The notes below the pieces were generated by a model that saw only the letters and a program-made list of their open reading frames with translations, was not told the DNA's origin and did not search any database. The translations under genes and the position numbers were made by a program. A stretch of 64,000 nt of DNA from Persicaria tinctoria (lineage: Eukaryota > Streptophyta > Magnoliopsida > Caryophyllales > Polygonaceae), in the NCBI GenBank assembly GCA_037127255.1, contig JBANSL010000003.1:16743314-16807313 (forward strand), read 5' to 3'. The first letter of the stretch is position 1. Every line of letters begins with the position of its first letter. This document shows positions 1 through 12,080 of this stretch, one piece after another.

Positions 1-202
1 ACGACTTTTCTTTTCTGCCTTCTTGCTGGTGCTGTTTTTCTTGCTTCGCGGGACATGAAGGAAAAGCACTGATGCCATTGTTGACCTCACCCTCTCCAAC
101 TACGACGATGTTCTCCATTGACTAGGTGTGCTGAAAACTCAAAAAGCCGATAAACATTTTTGCTTATATAATATTTAGACGTAATGAAAAAAGAAGACAA
201 AA

Positions 203-433
203 TTACATTACTACAAACCAATTCAATACTACAAACAAGTTCACTACTACGAACCAATAATTACCCACTGTTTTTCCAAATGAGCTCTTTTTTTCTACCC
301 TCCCATCATTTCTAACATCATCTTGAATCACATCAATTATAAAATTTGGAGACTGAGCATCAGAAGGACGGGAAGACCCAAAACTTGAAATTGGAATCGA
401 TGGATTCTTAGTTCGAGTGAAAAATTTCTCCAT
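203..433 (-). CDS. Possible N-terminal exon of a transposase-like or unknown protein
   Basis: A 76-codon open frame begins MEKFFTR and is rich in Ser, Pro and Lys. Short N-termini of this style (Met-x-Lys/Arg-Phe-Phe plus a basic, Ser-rich stretch) occur in plant TTF/MYM-type zinc-finger hAT-like transposase proteins, but no zinc finger or catalytic domain is visible here. Upstream on the same strand (720-830) is a GC-rich stretch that could be a 5' UTR or promoter. The frame loses protein-like character after about residue 55. This may be one exon of a gene running off the left edge, or chance coding. I do not assign a function. Confidence 0.22.
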   Translation of the reverse strand: MEKFFTRTKNPSIPISSFGSSRPSDAQSPNFIIDVIQDDVRNDGRVEKKSSFGKTVGNYWFVVVNLFVVLNWFVVM

Positions 434-924
434 TTTTCTCCTATAATAAACAATTCACAAGCCACAAAATAAACATTCTATTAAAAAAATCAGAGCTTCA
501 CGAAATTGATTCTCAAATTTCACAAACCCTAACTATCCCTATTCAGACATTGCACTTCAATTTGAAAATCTAGCCTTCTAACTTTCAAGTGTTTCAAATT
601 GAATTGAAAATCTAATTCATAATGCATAAATTTTAACACAGGAAAGTGGAAATATACCTTTGAATCGAAACTCAAGAGTTAATCAATCCTCAATCCTGAA
701 TCACTGATTGAAGAAGGTGGGCGGCGATGTCGAACAGCCGAAGGCAGCGGCGGCCAGTGGAGAGCCGGACGAGGAGAGGAGGGCCTGATTCGCGTTCGCG
801 GTTCGCCCGTTCTCTGCCTGGCTGCGTCTGAATTAGAAAAAATCGAACAGAATCAACAGGTAGGGTTTTACCGTTTTTTAATGCCCTTTATTCCAAACGT
901 GAAGGGGAAAATAAAAGTGCAGAA

Positions 925-1008
925 ATGGGAGTCGAACCCGACACCCATTTCATCCAACCCACACAGTCTCAGCACCTCCAATATTACCAACTGAGCTACC
1001 CGATGGGA
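925..1008 (-). repeat. tRNA-like sequence (degenerate A and B boxes)
   Basis: Read on the minus strand, a GGGTAGCTCAGTTGGTAA box A and a GGGTTCGACTCCC box B are spaced as in a tRNA. The distance is slightly long and the arms between them do not fold into a convincing cloverleaf. It is probably a tRNA-derived relic such as a SINE head or a transposon passenger, not a working tRNA gene. Confidence 0.5.
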
Positions 1009-1027
1009 GTCAAAATTCCAGTATTAA

Positions 1028-1515
1028 GGGTTCGTTTGGACCGGTTTGGTTAGCTCTATTTTCCAAGAAGTTTAAAATCTCATTAAGTAACAGTCAATAG
1101 ATGTGTTTGATATGTTTTTTTTTAATGAAAAAATCAAGAAATTTCAATTCATAGGAATTTCACTTTCCATGAAATGGTGGAATTTTACTTATCATGAAGG
1201 GGTAGGTAAGATGTACTTCCTTCATTTTTTTCTTCAAATCTCCTATAAAATTTATTTTTTATAAACAAAATCTCCAATTTGCCCATATAAATTTTCATTT
1301 TAAACAAAAAGCAAAAGGTTGCAAGAGTAATTTTAAATAAATTACTATGAAAATACCAGATTTAACCAAACAAAACATAGAAATTGAATTTATGAGAAAT
1401 TATTTACCACAAAACATGTTTTTACATTTCCCATGAAGTAAAATTCACGGAAATTACATATCATGAGAAGTTACTTCCTTGGAAGTCTACTTTTCACGTT
1501 TAACCAAACGAGGCC
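1028..1515. mobile_element. Tourist/PIF-Harbinger-type MITE
   Basis: The element begins GGGTTCGTTTGG and ends CCAAACGAGGCC, giving imperfect terminal inverted repeats. It is flanked on both sides by TAA (1025-1027 and 1516-1518), the 3-bp target-site duplication expected for Tourist/PIF-Harbinger elements. It is AT-rich and has no coding capacity. Confidence 0.7.
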
Positions 1516-2184
1516 TAAGGATAATAGTTTGATCGGTTTGTGTTATTTGAATACAATCATCTTTTCACACTTCATATTTGCTGAGACGTATTAGGAGATT
1601 CTTTATGCTCTTGTGGTTGATGATTAGAGTGAGAGTTCCGCAATTCATCATCAAAAATTCACAGAGAAGGTCCTCATTTATGGATCCGGATCCTCTCCTA
1701 ATGGAGAGTTCCTTATATTTACCTAATAAAGCAATTTAAGTCATTGAATTAAATCAATGGCTCAGATTAAATCTCTAATATTAAATAATAGTAAAATTAA
1801 TTTACCTAGTTACAATTTACAAACCCCTCATCTCCTTCTATTCAACCGATCAGTTTGACGCATTGAAAATCCGGTCTAAGGGTTTACCAATATCAACGTA
1901 AGTATTTAGTCACAATCTCTTCTTGCATCTTCAATTTTTTTTCCAGCAATCTTTCTACGAATCATGGGTTGAAATTATTTTATTTTGTGATTTCATGGAT
2001 TCCATATAACTTAGTTAATCAATTTAGGGTTTACTTACTAAAATAATTTAGGCAGCACTAGGTTCAGTTGAAGAAGATAAATTAATTAATTTAGGGTTTA
2101 CTTAGTAAAATAATTTAGGCAGCACTAGTGAACAAAACTAATATTTACGAAAGTCTAGACAAAGTTACAACACCATAACAAATT

Positions 2185-2254
2185 AGTCTATAGGGAAGTC
2201 GAACCCATATCTTTGTGCGCAAACACATCGCTCTACCAATTGAGCTAATAGACT
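2185..2254 (-). repeat. tRNA-like sequence with a perfect 7-bp acceptor stem
   Basis: On the minus strand the 70-nt unit starts AGTCTAT and ends ATAGACT, a perfect 7-bp acceptor pair. It has a D-arm-like GCTC..GAGC and a box A-like TAGCTCAATTGGTAGAGC, followed by a TGGGTTCGACTTCCC T-arm with one mismatch. The anticodon loop is 6 nt instead of 7, which argues against a functional tRNA. A partial repeat of its 5' end lies just downstream on the plus strand (about 2293-2325). It lies inside the Pack-MULE-like element. Confidence 0.55.
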
Positions 2255-2843
2255 ATTTGTCAACATACAAATGGAAAAAGAAGTTCAATGTGACAAAGTC
2301 AAATCTCAGTTGAGTTAATAGACTATTTGCTACCTCAAAAACAACCCTAACAATAGTGGACCGAGTCTCAAGCTGTTCAACAACCTGAGCTTGATGGATC
2401 ACATTTCATAACGACGGTAAGAAGCAAAAACAAAATCCCAAGGCAAATTCACACATCATCTGCAATCTCATTGAAAGAGGAAGAGTTGAGTTGATATCTA
2501 TGGACTTACTTCATGAGAACATCATAGTACTCCATCTTTAAAGACAACAACATCCCATCTCCACTCGAGGAGGCATCTTTGAGTCTGAGCCATCGCTTGA
2601 AGTAAGCTGGGAATTACCCTCAGCAGATGCACCTTCATTAGTATTACTGTGATCGTTACACGAAGAGAGTATGACAGGTTCATTTGAGGAATATCCAATA
2701 GAACCCTGCAGAACATTTTTAGTGCTTGTTGCTTCGGTAGAAAATAGCTCTCATTTGAGACCATTAAATTTTGCATTTGGAAAAAGAAGAAGCTACATTG
2801 CACATTAGATACATTATAGCTGACTAGACAGATTTATACAAAC

Positions 2844-3549
2844 CGTTAGTGCTTGCAAGACTGATGGGTGGTCTGTCAAAAACTTCATTGCCAAGGTTAG
2901 AGCTAGTGAAGTCGTCTCAAAGCTGGCAAAGAGTAGCAAAAACATTAAGTCCAGAGCAACTGCTTCTGTGAGGATTGCCCCTTCCTTTGACAGTTCTTCT
3001 AGGACATAGTCAAAGAAATCTTGATTGTGCTTCCTTTGAGCCATTCGTCTCTCTTGTAGCAGGTTTTTTAGAATTGCCAGTGCTTCCTTTCTTCCCTAAT
3101 ATGGGCACAATCATATTGCATAAAATTCAAGGTTTTAGTGGCAGATAGTTTTAAAGTGTTTAGTAAAGGATCCGAAGAGAATAGATATAATTTGTTCTTT
3201 TTTACCAGCAAGCACTTATGGTAGGCTGTGCCTGGAGTGTCCAATGGGAAAGAGATCAATCCTTTTATAAAAGTAACGAAGTTCTCCCTCATATTCTGTT
3301 AAGCCTTTTCAGGATCATGACTTATTAGCTTTTTCGCTGTAAGGCCGAAGATCATCTGCATTGACAGAGCTATTGTGTTAGGAATCTTTGACCAAAACTA
3401 AGAATATTCAAGTATAAGAAGATGGACTTAATTAATTAGTTAATCTTACACTGGAAGTTGCATCTTTAAGTTCAACTCTATCTACACTTGACCAAGTTCT
3501 ATTATCTAGTGACACTAGCTCGGCAGAGGCTTGGGTATCTCCAACACTA
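2844..3549 (-). pseudogene. Captured or decayed cytochrome P450 fragment, CYP87-like
   Basis: Three exon-like pieces read on the minus strand with plausible splice sites. They lie at about 3450-3549 (ELKDATSS), 3206-3355 (MIFGLTAKKLISHDPEKA, then a stop, then ENFVTFIKGLISFPLDTPGT.YHKCL) and 2844-3095 (GRKEALAILKNLLQERR through FASFETTSLALTLAMKFLTDHP). The last piece holds the I-helix region of a P450, where CYP87-type enzymes have FASFETTS in place of the usual AGxDTT. The K-helix ExxR and the heme-binding Cys region are missing, and there is an in-frame TAA in the middle piece, so no enzyme can be made. The fragment sits between the TIRs of the surrounding element, which suggests capture. 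Plants use CYP87 enzymes in triterpenoid and steroid oxidation; that is family knowledge only. Confidence 0.72.
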
Positions 3550-4632
3550 AAATTTGCACTGTAATAAAAAAATAGTACGGAGTAATAGGTTAGGCACTAA
3601 TTCATGAGGGGGCAGCAATGGAAGTCAAGAACATACGTGACATTTGCGGCATGCAATGTGGAGCGTCTAAAGTGAGAATCATCAACTTCGGCAGAAGCCT
3701 GCACTCAAAATTCTTCACTTGCTCCATTTCTTTTGAATTCTTAGTCAAATACAAATAATCACTCATCTTCCATTTCACTTGAGTAAATTCCATAAACTAC
3801 CTAATAGGGTGTGCATAAACTCCTTGGAAGGTAGGGCGAGCAGAAGAGGAAAGCTACTTGTCAATGGGAAACATCCCGATGCATTTCATCGAACACTTGA
3901 TATGCGATGTGAACAGGGCAATAAATTGAAACATTCTCAACCATTTTCTTTGATACCTCATTAATCACCAAAGTACTGGATTGAAAGGGATTTACTTCAA
4001 TGAAAAATTTAGACTGATTCAATCAAATTAAACAAAAAGAAGAAAGCATTACCTGCGCACGAAGTTATGGAAAAGACGATTGCTTCCAACGACGATGATC
4101 TAGCAGCGGCCTCTAGCAGTAGTCGATTGAAAGGGAGTTTGTGCCTAGTATCGGCAGTAGTCGATTTCTCCCGAATCAGCGGCCTCCTACGGCGTCGGTT
4201 GTCTCCTACGATGACGATTGCTACCAACCTTCCTCCTCGAGCAAAGGGACGACGCTCATAAATTCGAGAGAGAAAGCAGGCAACCATTCGCTAAAATTGA
4301 GATCTCGATGGACTGGAGAGAGCGAGGGGACTGTGAAGAGCAAGGGCATGAGACTGGGTTTGTCTGATGAGAGAGGTTGAATAAAAGAGATGCAATCTTA
4401 GCCGCTCGTTTCATTAGATGGTTGAGATTGTTTTATGAGGTAAATATTAGTAACCTCTCAATAGGAGAGGATCAGTAAGACAACTATTTGTAATTTGCAC
4501 ATCCCATGTAGACGTTACTCATCTGCCGACTGCCTAGCGTGTTTTGAATTAAGGGCGGATTTTATAAGGCGTCTTTTTGGACTAGATAAAGGCTAATAAT
4601 GTTTTCATGCGCAAAATGATGCATAATTGATA

Positions 4633-4869
4633 CTCCCTCCGTTCAACAAAACTTGACGTTTTACTATTCATGCACGCTTTTTTAGGAGTTAAAAACTATA
4701 CAAAATATCGACTTTTTAAATAATATTTTTTAACAATTTCGTAGTTATTATTAATAAGTACAAACTTGTTAAAAAATTTTTTAAAAAAAATGAATATTTT
4801 ATATAGTTTTTATTATTCTAAAAAAGCGTGCATGAATAGTAAACGATAAGTTTTGTTGAACGGAGGGAG
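4633..4869. mobile_element. Stowaway MITE (Tc1/mariner type)
   Basis: The ends CTCCCTCCGTTC and GAACGGAGGGAG are inverted repeats flanked by TA on both sides. The arms pair over nearly their full length around an AT-rich centre, so the element folds into one hairpin. It lies about 240 bp beyond the POP-1 stop codon and may contribute to that gene's 3' end. Confidence 0.88.
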
Positions 4870-5108
4870 TAATACTTTGGCTATGTATCCCGTAAATTTG
4901 CTCATTGGTATGATGGGAATCAGAATGTTGTTTGTAGCTTCGAGGGAAACCGAATATGCTAACTAAACAGAAAAACTGCAAGTTCAATGATAAATGATGA
5001 AATCCCAGTTTTCAGCGAACAATTATTTCTTAGAATTTCCTACGTAATCCCTTGAATGGGATAAAATATAATGCACGGATAAAAAACCAACTCGTGCATT
5101 TGAAATGC

Positions 5109-8100
5109 TCAATCTTCTATCCAGGTTGCACCCACCACTTTGGCCATAAAACTATATCTATCTGCAGCCTCTTCAATCTGAAAAGCGTATCCGAAAACAC
5201 TAGTAAGAAAACCGAATACTTCAGAATCGGAAAGCAAAACACAATAGGGAAAGAGGAGTTACTATTTTTTTGGTAGGAAGACCAGCGCCATGGCCAGCCT
5301 TGCGCTCAATCCGCCCGATGATTGGATTCGTCTGAGGGCTTCCCTCCACGCTCGTGCAAAGAACATGTTGCAAGGTCTATCCATTGCATTATCATTATTA
5401 TCAGATATCAGCTTTGTAGCTTTTGCTCTAAAATTTGCATTTTTTTAACCAAAATAAAACAAAGGTAACCAATAGAATATGACAGAACTTACAGCCAATA
5501 ACTTAAGGGAGTGTAATGGCACAACTCGGTCATCATGATCGGCTGTCAATAGCATGGTAGAAGGGTACTGGCAAGGTTTATCAGGGGACTGTTCCCATGG
5601 CCTCCTTACATTATGTAAAGGTGAGTACCTGCAACAAGGAATATATTCAATGAATAATGGAAACAAGTACTAGGTCCATAATTTCAGAGGTTTTCCCTCG
5701 ACTCTACTTTGTCCGGATAAACAAACAATTCAAAACACTGCAACTTTTATAACCCTCTAACGTGTCAAGCAATACCTTGGAACTCACTAAACCTAAAATG
5801 TTTTGTTCAGGACAAGCAAACAACTATACGCTAAAGGACTCGAGCCCTTCATTTCAAACAATTTATTATTCTTGGGAAGATCTCAATGGGGCTGGGAACT
5901 GTGAACCTTGCAATGACATTAGATGATTTCAGAAAGGGAGGTTTAGTGCACTAAGAAATTTGACTGTGGTGATGATGGGCGTTCAAACTTGTATAGTTAA
6001 CCTGCCTTTCTCAAACCATGGAAGAAAGGTAAGTCCATGAAGAGATTTCCCTATTCAACCGTTGTGATGATGATGTATAGCATACTGCGTCTCAACCCGA
6101 ATAATCTTTCAAAATGGATATAATTTTGGAACGACTCCACAAGGAAAATAATCGTATTGGAAGAGGACTGCTTACTTTATTAGCCAGTGGAAATCTTCCT
6201 CTGTCTCTGAGCAACCATAGTCTGAAGTCCATGCATGGCCTGTAGAATTGTAGAATGACATTTGTCAATGGATGCACACAAGGAGAAAGAGGATAAGATG
6301 AAGTCTGACAACAACTATTGCCTCACCAATGGTAAATTTGTGGAACCGAAGCATGTCCATTACACCAACATGAGCTAAAGCACACCCATAGAGGTCAGGC
6401 CTCTACAGTCAATAGAAGTTTACAGTGTAAGATAATATTTTCTACTAGACATAATTTAAAAAATGAAAAAAATAAATACGCTAACATATTTAAGATACCT
6501 GATTTATGCAAGCTCCGACAAGGAGTCCACCATTGCTACCACCTTCAATACATAACTTTTTGGTTTGTGTATATCCAGCAGAGATAAGATATTCAGCTGC
6601 AGCAATAAAATCATCAAAGACATTCTGCTTCTGGCCTAAAGAACCTGCTTTATGCCACTCTTCTCCATATTCACCACCACCACGAATATTGGCTATGCAA
6701 AATACACCACCCTGGTTCTGCAGAAAAACATTACGATAGACACTAAAGGATGGTGTAATGCTGATGTTAAATCCACCATATCCATAGAGTAAGCAAGGAT
6801 GTGATCCGTCCAAAGGTATCCCCTTTCTGGACCCTATGAACAAAGGTATCTTGGTGCCATCCTTGCTTGGAACAAAAACCTGGAAGAAGAAACATATGAC
6901 TTATAAACTAAGAGAAGTGCATCGGAATGCCTGAAAGATAACAGGTGCACATTTGCTCAAGTTCAGAGCCTGTATGGTTACCAATAGAAAACATTTCGCT
7001 AGTCTTATCGCTTAAATTTCAGAAAAAGAATAGCAAGAAACCTAAAAACCAAATAAATGTACAAGACCAAATAAACGAGAATCCTCACCAACAAGAGGAA
7101 GAAAGATTACCTGATCAACATGGAACAAGTTTCGATCGAAGTCCGAAACAATAGTTTCTCGAAATATCTTCATATCAGGAACCCCACTTTTCAAATCACA
7201 CTGGTAAATAATTCCAGGAGTAAGGAAGCTAGTAAATCCAATAAATACAACATCATCCTTCCGTCGTGCAGAAATCTCTTTAACAGTTCCAATATCCAGG
7301 GGTAAGTGGTGCTGCAGAGAGCCAGTTTCCAAGTCCCTTAGTTGTAGATTGTGCTTTACATCATTCAAGTAACAGACCAGAAGTTGGTTCTTGTTAACAG
7401 CATAAGCCGATTCAAGCACATCTTTCTCTGATTCTGGAATAAGATCAGTCCACACATTCGGCTCTTTCAAGTCAACTTGAACTAACTTATACCTGGGAGC
7501 ATCCTTGTTAGTTCGAAAAGTAAATACTGTTCCATCATTTGCAACAGCACTATAACTTGCTTCAAATTTATCAACAAGCTTCTTGAAAGGAAGCAGGTCC
7601 TCTCTACCCCGAAAGGCTTCCAGTCCATTTGGTAATGAAGACAAATCCAGATAGTAAAATTTATTGGCAACATCACAGCTCTCCGAAGTATAGAGGAGAA
7701 CGTACTGAAACATTATTATAAGGATGAATCAACAAATTTGCAAATAGTGGTATACACTATACAGTATACTGCATAAATCAAGTAAATCAGAAGAAACATG
7801 GACGAACCCATGAAGCTTACGAGCAAAAAAAAATTAAGAACAGAACACTCAGGTACTAAACAACAGAGAAAGAGTGTCAAAGGTTACAAGAAAAAGAAGG
7901 TTATACAATTAACAATTTCATAACGATTATTCCAGCATCATAATGGTTAACAAAGCGAATTACGTAGCTAATCAAGGCAAGAAATAAAGAAAGGCAGAAG
8001 TGAAATGAACCAAAAGGCAAGAAAGCAAAAGTGAACCGAACCAAGCAATTCTCTCATTGTGAACTACCAATTTTCGTACAGTACAACTACAAACAACATC

Positions 8101-10551
8101 TAAGTATTTTATTTTCTTTTTTGGCTATTGGAGAAATTGGTGACAAGCAAAGGCATGCATAAGTGAGATATTGCAAGTATTCCCATAAAACTAAGGCCAT
8201 CACTCAATATACATTGTAGTAATCACCTTTCCATCGTCAGTCACATCAGCACTGAATGAGTGCTTTGGGTTCTCGGGATCTTTCCAGCACAGAATATCTT
8301 GAGATTGATCCGTACCCAGAAAGTGGTAATATAATTCTTGATTGATATTAGCATGGGTTTCGGTCCCAGCATCAGATACTTCACTGCAAAAGAGATTATA
8401 AAGGTCCAGCACCATAAAACAGATATCATATAATTTATTTGTGAATCAACATAAAGGTTATTTTAAAAAGAAAAAAAAAAGCTTTAGACTATCTCCCCTC
8501 TCTCTCCAACCAGAACATTTGAACAGTTGACTTGTCATTAACATAAACCGCCAAACAAGCAGAAACGATGATAGCCATTTTGAGCTCTCCAAGCAATCTA
8601 ACAATAGATCTACCTCCAGATGTAGAAATCTACTAATCTCTACATTTAACCACAATCAGAACATATTTATGAAGCCAAATTTGTTATGTACATACTTGGG
8701 AGGTGGATAGCGGCTGTAGAAAAATCCTTTACTATCATGTGTCCAAGTAATAGTGCTGAACTTGACCTGAAAAAATGAGGCAAAGAATATTCAATATCTT
8801 TGTACTAAATCAACATTTGTACGAAATATAGAGCCAAAAAAAAAAAGCAAACAATAAATTTAGTCAATTATAAATTGCTCAGGTAAAATGGCCGTGCATT
8901 ATTATGAGGATATTCAGTAGATCTACATGATCAAATAGGTGAAACTGCAAAAAGCAGTTCAGACCTAGAATAGTCAAGCCATAGAATAAGAATGGTAATT
9001 GAGGATGTCGACAGTTGACACAGCCAAACCAAAGGCACGAGTGCAACTTGCTCTAGAATAACTATAGAGTTAACTAGTTCAACTTTCAATCTAGTATTAA
9101 AAACAGTAAACAATTACAAAATGTACGGTGTACACCTACCCAAGACAAAGTATCAGGCTCGATCTTCTTGTCATCAATCTGCATTACTTTGATGGTCACC
9201 CAATCACTTCCGCTAGCACTAAGCCCATAAGCAAAATGTTTGGCATCCTCACTGACATCATAGGTATTCAACGCGACAGTTCCATCCTCACTGAGCTCAT
9301 TAGGATCAAGCAGCACCTCTGGCTTCCCATCTAAGCTATCCTACAACACATACAAACAAGATTTAGAATTAATAAAAGCATCGAGAGATATTTACCACCC
9401 ATGATAAATCAGAATTTATGCATAGCACTTAAAATACACTTCTTAGGCACTCTACTGCCAATATAGCAGCTTCTTTACAATCGGTAGAAAAATGTCAAAA
9501 CCTTACAATCCTACTAGAACAGCACATTCTTCAATATATCCTTCCACTAGAGTTAATAAACACTACCAAACTAAAAAAAACTGAACGGATTACATCGTAT
9601 ATGTTAATGCAGGAAACTTCATGAAATAGACATTAGCATCATTTTTTTTAGCTAACTATTAACCACGCTCACATTGCAGTTCTTAATTCATGAAGCAATC
9701 AACGCACCCAAATGATAAACTGCCAGCAGCACATTTATGTATGGCACTTAAATTGCATTATAGCAACTACAATTTATGTGTGGCACTTGAAATACACTTC
9801 TTATTCACTCTACCAGTCTACCGCCAATATAGCTGCTTTTTTTCTACAATTAGTGACTTTACACTTGGTAGCAAAATGTCAAAACCTTATAATCCTACTT
9901 GAACAGTACATCCTTCATTAATTCTATCCTACCACTAGTGTTAATAAACACTACCAAAATATAATTCAGGAAAGCTCGCAAAATTGACATTATCAACATT
10001 TCATTAGCTAATTAATCAGGCTGACATTGCAATTGTTATTCCTCAACGAGCTTATGATCAATGCACTAGATCTGTATCATTTCTTCCAGTTTCTTGTACA
10101 GAAAAAGCTCAGAACAATGGGAAAAAACCAGTGACAGCAACAACCTGAACGTAGAGCACGCTTTGAGGCTGAAGCCCGGAGTTGTGAAAGTAAAAGTACT
10201 TGTCGCCGCGCTTAAACGGCGAGGTGTACCGCTGGTAATCGAACATCTTCGTAAGCTTCTCTTGAAGCTTTTCCCTGTGCTCGCACTGAGAAAGCACCGA
10301 TTCGGTCAACTTCACTTGATTTTCCACGAATTCCTTCGTCTCCTCCGAATCCGGATCTTCAAGCCTGGAAGAAATCCAAAAGATCGAAAGAGGCGCGCGA
10401 AAGAGAAAAACACAATTTCGGAAACCGATTAGTGCACATACCATCGATACGGATCGGGAATCTGAACGCCATGGTAATTGTCGACGACAGACTCATCCCT
10501 CCGGGGAATTGGATACTGCAAGGGCTTGTCGAAGGCGGAGACGGACGACAT
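5109..10551 (-). CDS. Prolyl oligopeptidase (S9A), copy 1, 12 exons, 730 aa
   Basis: This is a serine peptidase that cuts short peptides after proline; the family is usually cytosolic. Exons, 5' to 3' on the minus strand: 10551-10442, 10364-10145, 9340-9140, 8766-8696, 8383-8227, 7704-7111, 6879-6499, 6402-6327, 6239-6176, 5628-5493, 5376-5263, 5177-5109. All junctions are GT-AG and the sum is 2193 nt including the stop, which gives 730 aa, the usual length for plant POPs. The N-terminal part is the beta-propeller; the C-terminal alpha/beta-hydrolase part has the nucleophile Ser in GGSNGG (about residue 566), Asp in TADHDDRV (653-660) and His in RKAGHGAG (699). The start MSSVSAFDK was chosen because a TATA-like box lies about 90 bp upstream. 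An in-frame upstream ATG at 10698 could add a 49-residue Ser-rich leader. Everything needed for activity is present. Copy 2 lies about 13.6 kb away on the same strand. Confidence 0.95.
9415..10045. repeat. Imperfect tandem duplication inside POP-1 intron 2
   Basis: Two blocks of roughly 280-300 bp (about 9415-9690 and 9770-10045) share the same order of landmarks: TGTCAAAACCTTA.AATCCTACT, GTTAATAAACACTACCAAA and a CATTGCA..TGTT/TTCTT end. This looks like a local duplication of intron sequence and explains most of the length of this intron (9341-10144). No coding potential is seen. Confidence 0.7.
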
Positions 10552-10639
10552 TGGGAAGGAGAGAGAAGCCCGAGGCAGAAACGGAGATCGGACTGAGTGG
10601 GAGAGGAGATTTGAAGTGCTTGATTTGAGTACTTGTTTT

Positions 10640-10649
10640 CTATATAAAA
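10640..10649 (-). promoter_or_regulatory. TATA-like box of POP-1
   Basis: TTTTATATAG on the minus strand lies about 90 bp upstream of the chosen POP-1 ATG, a reasonable distance for a short plant 5' UTR. It supports the downstream ATG as the main start. Confidence 0.5.
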
Positions 10650-10812
10650 GGGCGAGGGAGGAGCGGGCGACCGGAGGCAGAAGATAAGGGCCAGGCATCG
10701 AGGTAGAATTTTCGAGCAATACGACTTCTGGGCTACGTGTTCCTTTGGGCTTCTCGTTAAAGAAAGTGGACTGTTTGACCAAAACACTCTCATGTTGACT
10801 CGCAAAATTTAA

Positions 10813-11120
10813 GGGTGTGTTTGACAAAATGGTAGCGGTTGGAGTAGCTAAAGCTTCTGGTTTGCTGAATCTGTTGGATTATTTGAATTAAATATATGTT
10901 AATAAGCTAGTATAATGTTTGGTAAATCTAGCTGTTAGGGTAGCTGTTGAAAACTTGTGAATAAAAAATCAAAAGCTTCGAAAAGCTTGGGTAAATAGTT
11001 GTTGAAAAACTTATATTTCAAAAGCTAATTAAACTAAAATCTTATATTTATTCCATTTAAGACTATAGAATATCAAAATCATAAGCTTCGAAAAGCTACT
11101 TGCTTTTCCCAAACACACCC
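10813..11120. mobile_element. Tourist/PIF-Harbinger-type MITE upstream of POP-1
   Basis: The ends GGGTGTGTTTG and CAAACACACCC are inverted repeats flanked by TAA (10810-10812 and 11121-11123). The element is 308 bp, AT-rich and non-coding. A related copy, inverted and degraded, occurs in intron 1 of POP-2. Confidence 0.85.
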
Positions 11121-11159
11121 TAAGTCGATAAAATGTCTACAGACTCCTATAAAGATTAA

Positions 11160-11765
11160 GGGTGTCTTTGGATTCTCAATGTATTATGCTTATAAGTATA
11201 AACACTTGTAAAGTGTTTGGTTAAAAAAGATTATAAAATATTTAAAACAACTTAATTTTAAAATAAAATACCCTATAAATTCTGTAAATTAATTATATTA
11301 AAGTTATAAGGTAATTATTATAAACTTAACACAATATTGGGTATTTGGTTTATACTCCCTCTGTCTCGAAAAACAAGTCGTTTTAGACTAGTTTAGTTGT
11401 ATCAAAATACATGTCATTTTAGGTTTTCTAGGTAGAGGATAATAATGATTTGTATTGGTTTTTGTGTTGTTGACTTTTTAAAAGATTTTGATGGTTAAAA
11501 AATATAGTGGGTATTTAAAAACAATAAAATTAATGAAAAAAGTTAGTGGAATGATTATGTTGATTGATTGGTGAATGTTTTATTAAAACTAGTGTACAAT
11601 GCTAAAATGACTTAAATTTTGAGACGGATGTACAATATACACAATATTTTAGTTTAAATTCACATTATTTGAAATACATAAAAATTTAGCTAAACAAACA
11701 TTTTCAAAGTATTTATGTTTATAATCGCATTATAAACATAAACACTTTGGAATCCAAACACACCC
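11160..11765. mobile_element. Tourist/PIF-Harbinger-type MITE containing a Stowaway MITE
   Basis: The ends GGGTGTCTTTGGATTC and GAATCCAAACACACCC are inverted repeats flanked by TAA (11157-11159 and 11766-11768). Its length is inflated by the Stowaway element nested at 11355-11630. Confidence 0.82.
11355..11630. mobile_element. Stowaway MITE nested in the Tourist element
   Basis: The ends CTCCCTCTGTCTC and GAGACGGATG are degenerate Stowaway termini flanked by TA on both sides. The inner arms (AAGTCGTTTTAGACT and AAATGACTTAAATTTT) still partly pair. It inserted after the surrounding Tourist element. Confidence 0.65.
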
Positions 11766-12080
11766 TAATTATGTCCATATATGTAGCTGTATTTTATATG
11801 CATTTCCTTTGTCATTTCTTTCAGATTTTTTTGTATTCTGTAATAATGGATTTTGTCTCATGTGTTGTCCATGTACAAGGCAGTGTTATATAAAGACCTC
11901 CTATAAAAGTTGCTGCACTCACTCTCATTTAGTAGGGTTTTGGAGGTTACAACCGCTCTAATGAAGGCAATGAATGTTATTTATATCTTGTTGGTTTCGG
12001 TGATGGAACAGTAGATGTTTCTCAGCCTTTTGCTTTGATTTTTCTTCATATTTTGTTTTGTTTTTGCTTAATCAGCTCAT

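Larger units (their letters stand above)
1688..4473. mobile_element. Pack-MULE-like element with long TIRs and captured gene pieces
   Basis: The left end (1688 to about 1775) and the reverse complement of the right end (about 4390-4473) align over roughly 85 bp, beginning GATCCTCTCCTA and sharing blocks such as ATATTTACCT, AATAAA and GGCT.AGATT. That is the structure of a Mutator-like element with long TIRs. The inside carries a tRNA-like sequence (2185-2254), a CYP87-like P450 fragment on the minus strand (2844-3549) and a GC-rich block (4060-4330), and no transposase. I could not find a matching 9-bp target-site duplication, so the superfamily call rests on TIR length and gene capture. A long-TIR element of another class is possible. 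Confidence 0.6.

Noticed and set aside
2185..2254. A functional tRNA gene
   Set aside because: The anticodon loop has 6 nt and the T-arm a mismatch despite the perfect acceptor stem; more likely a relic.
2522..2803. A 93-codon minus-strand frame next to the P450 fragment as its next exon
   Set aside because: It does not continue the P450 sequence and resembles no domain that I know.
4009..4380. Several overlapping short frames in the GC-rich right part of the Pack-MULE-like element
   Set aside because: Frames are open on both strands at once, with no domain; composition effect.
10549..10698. Upstream in-frame ATG giving POP-1 a possible targeting leader
   Set aside because: The TATA-like box lies inside that stretch, and POP-2 has no such leader; kept only as an alternative start.
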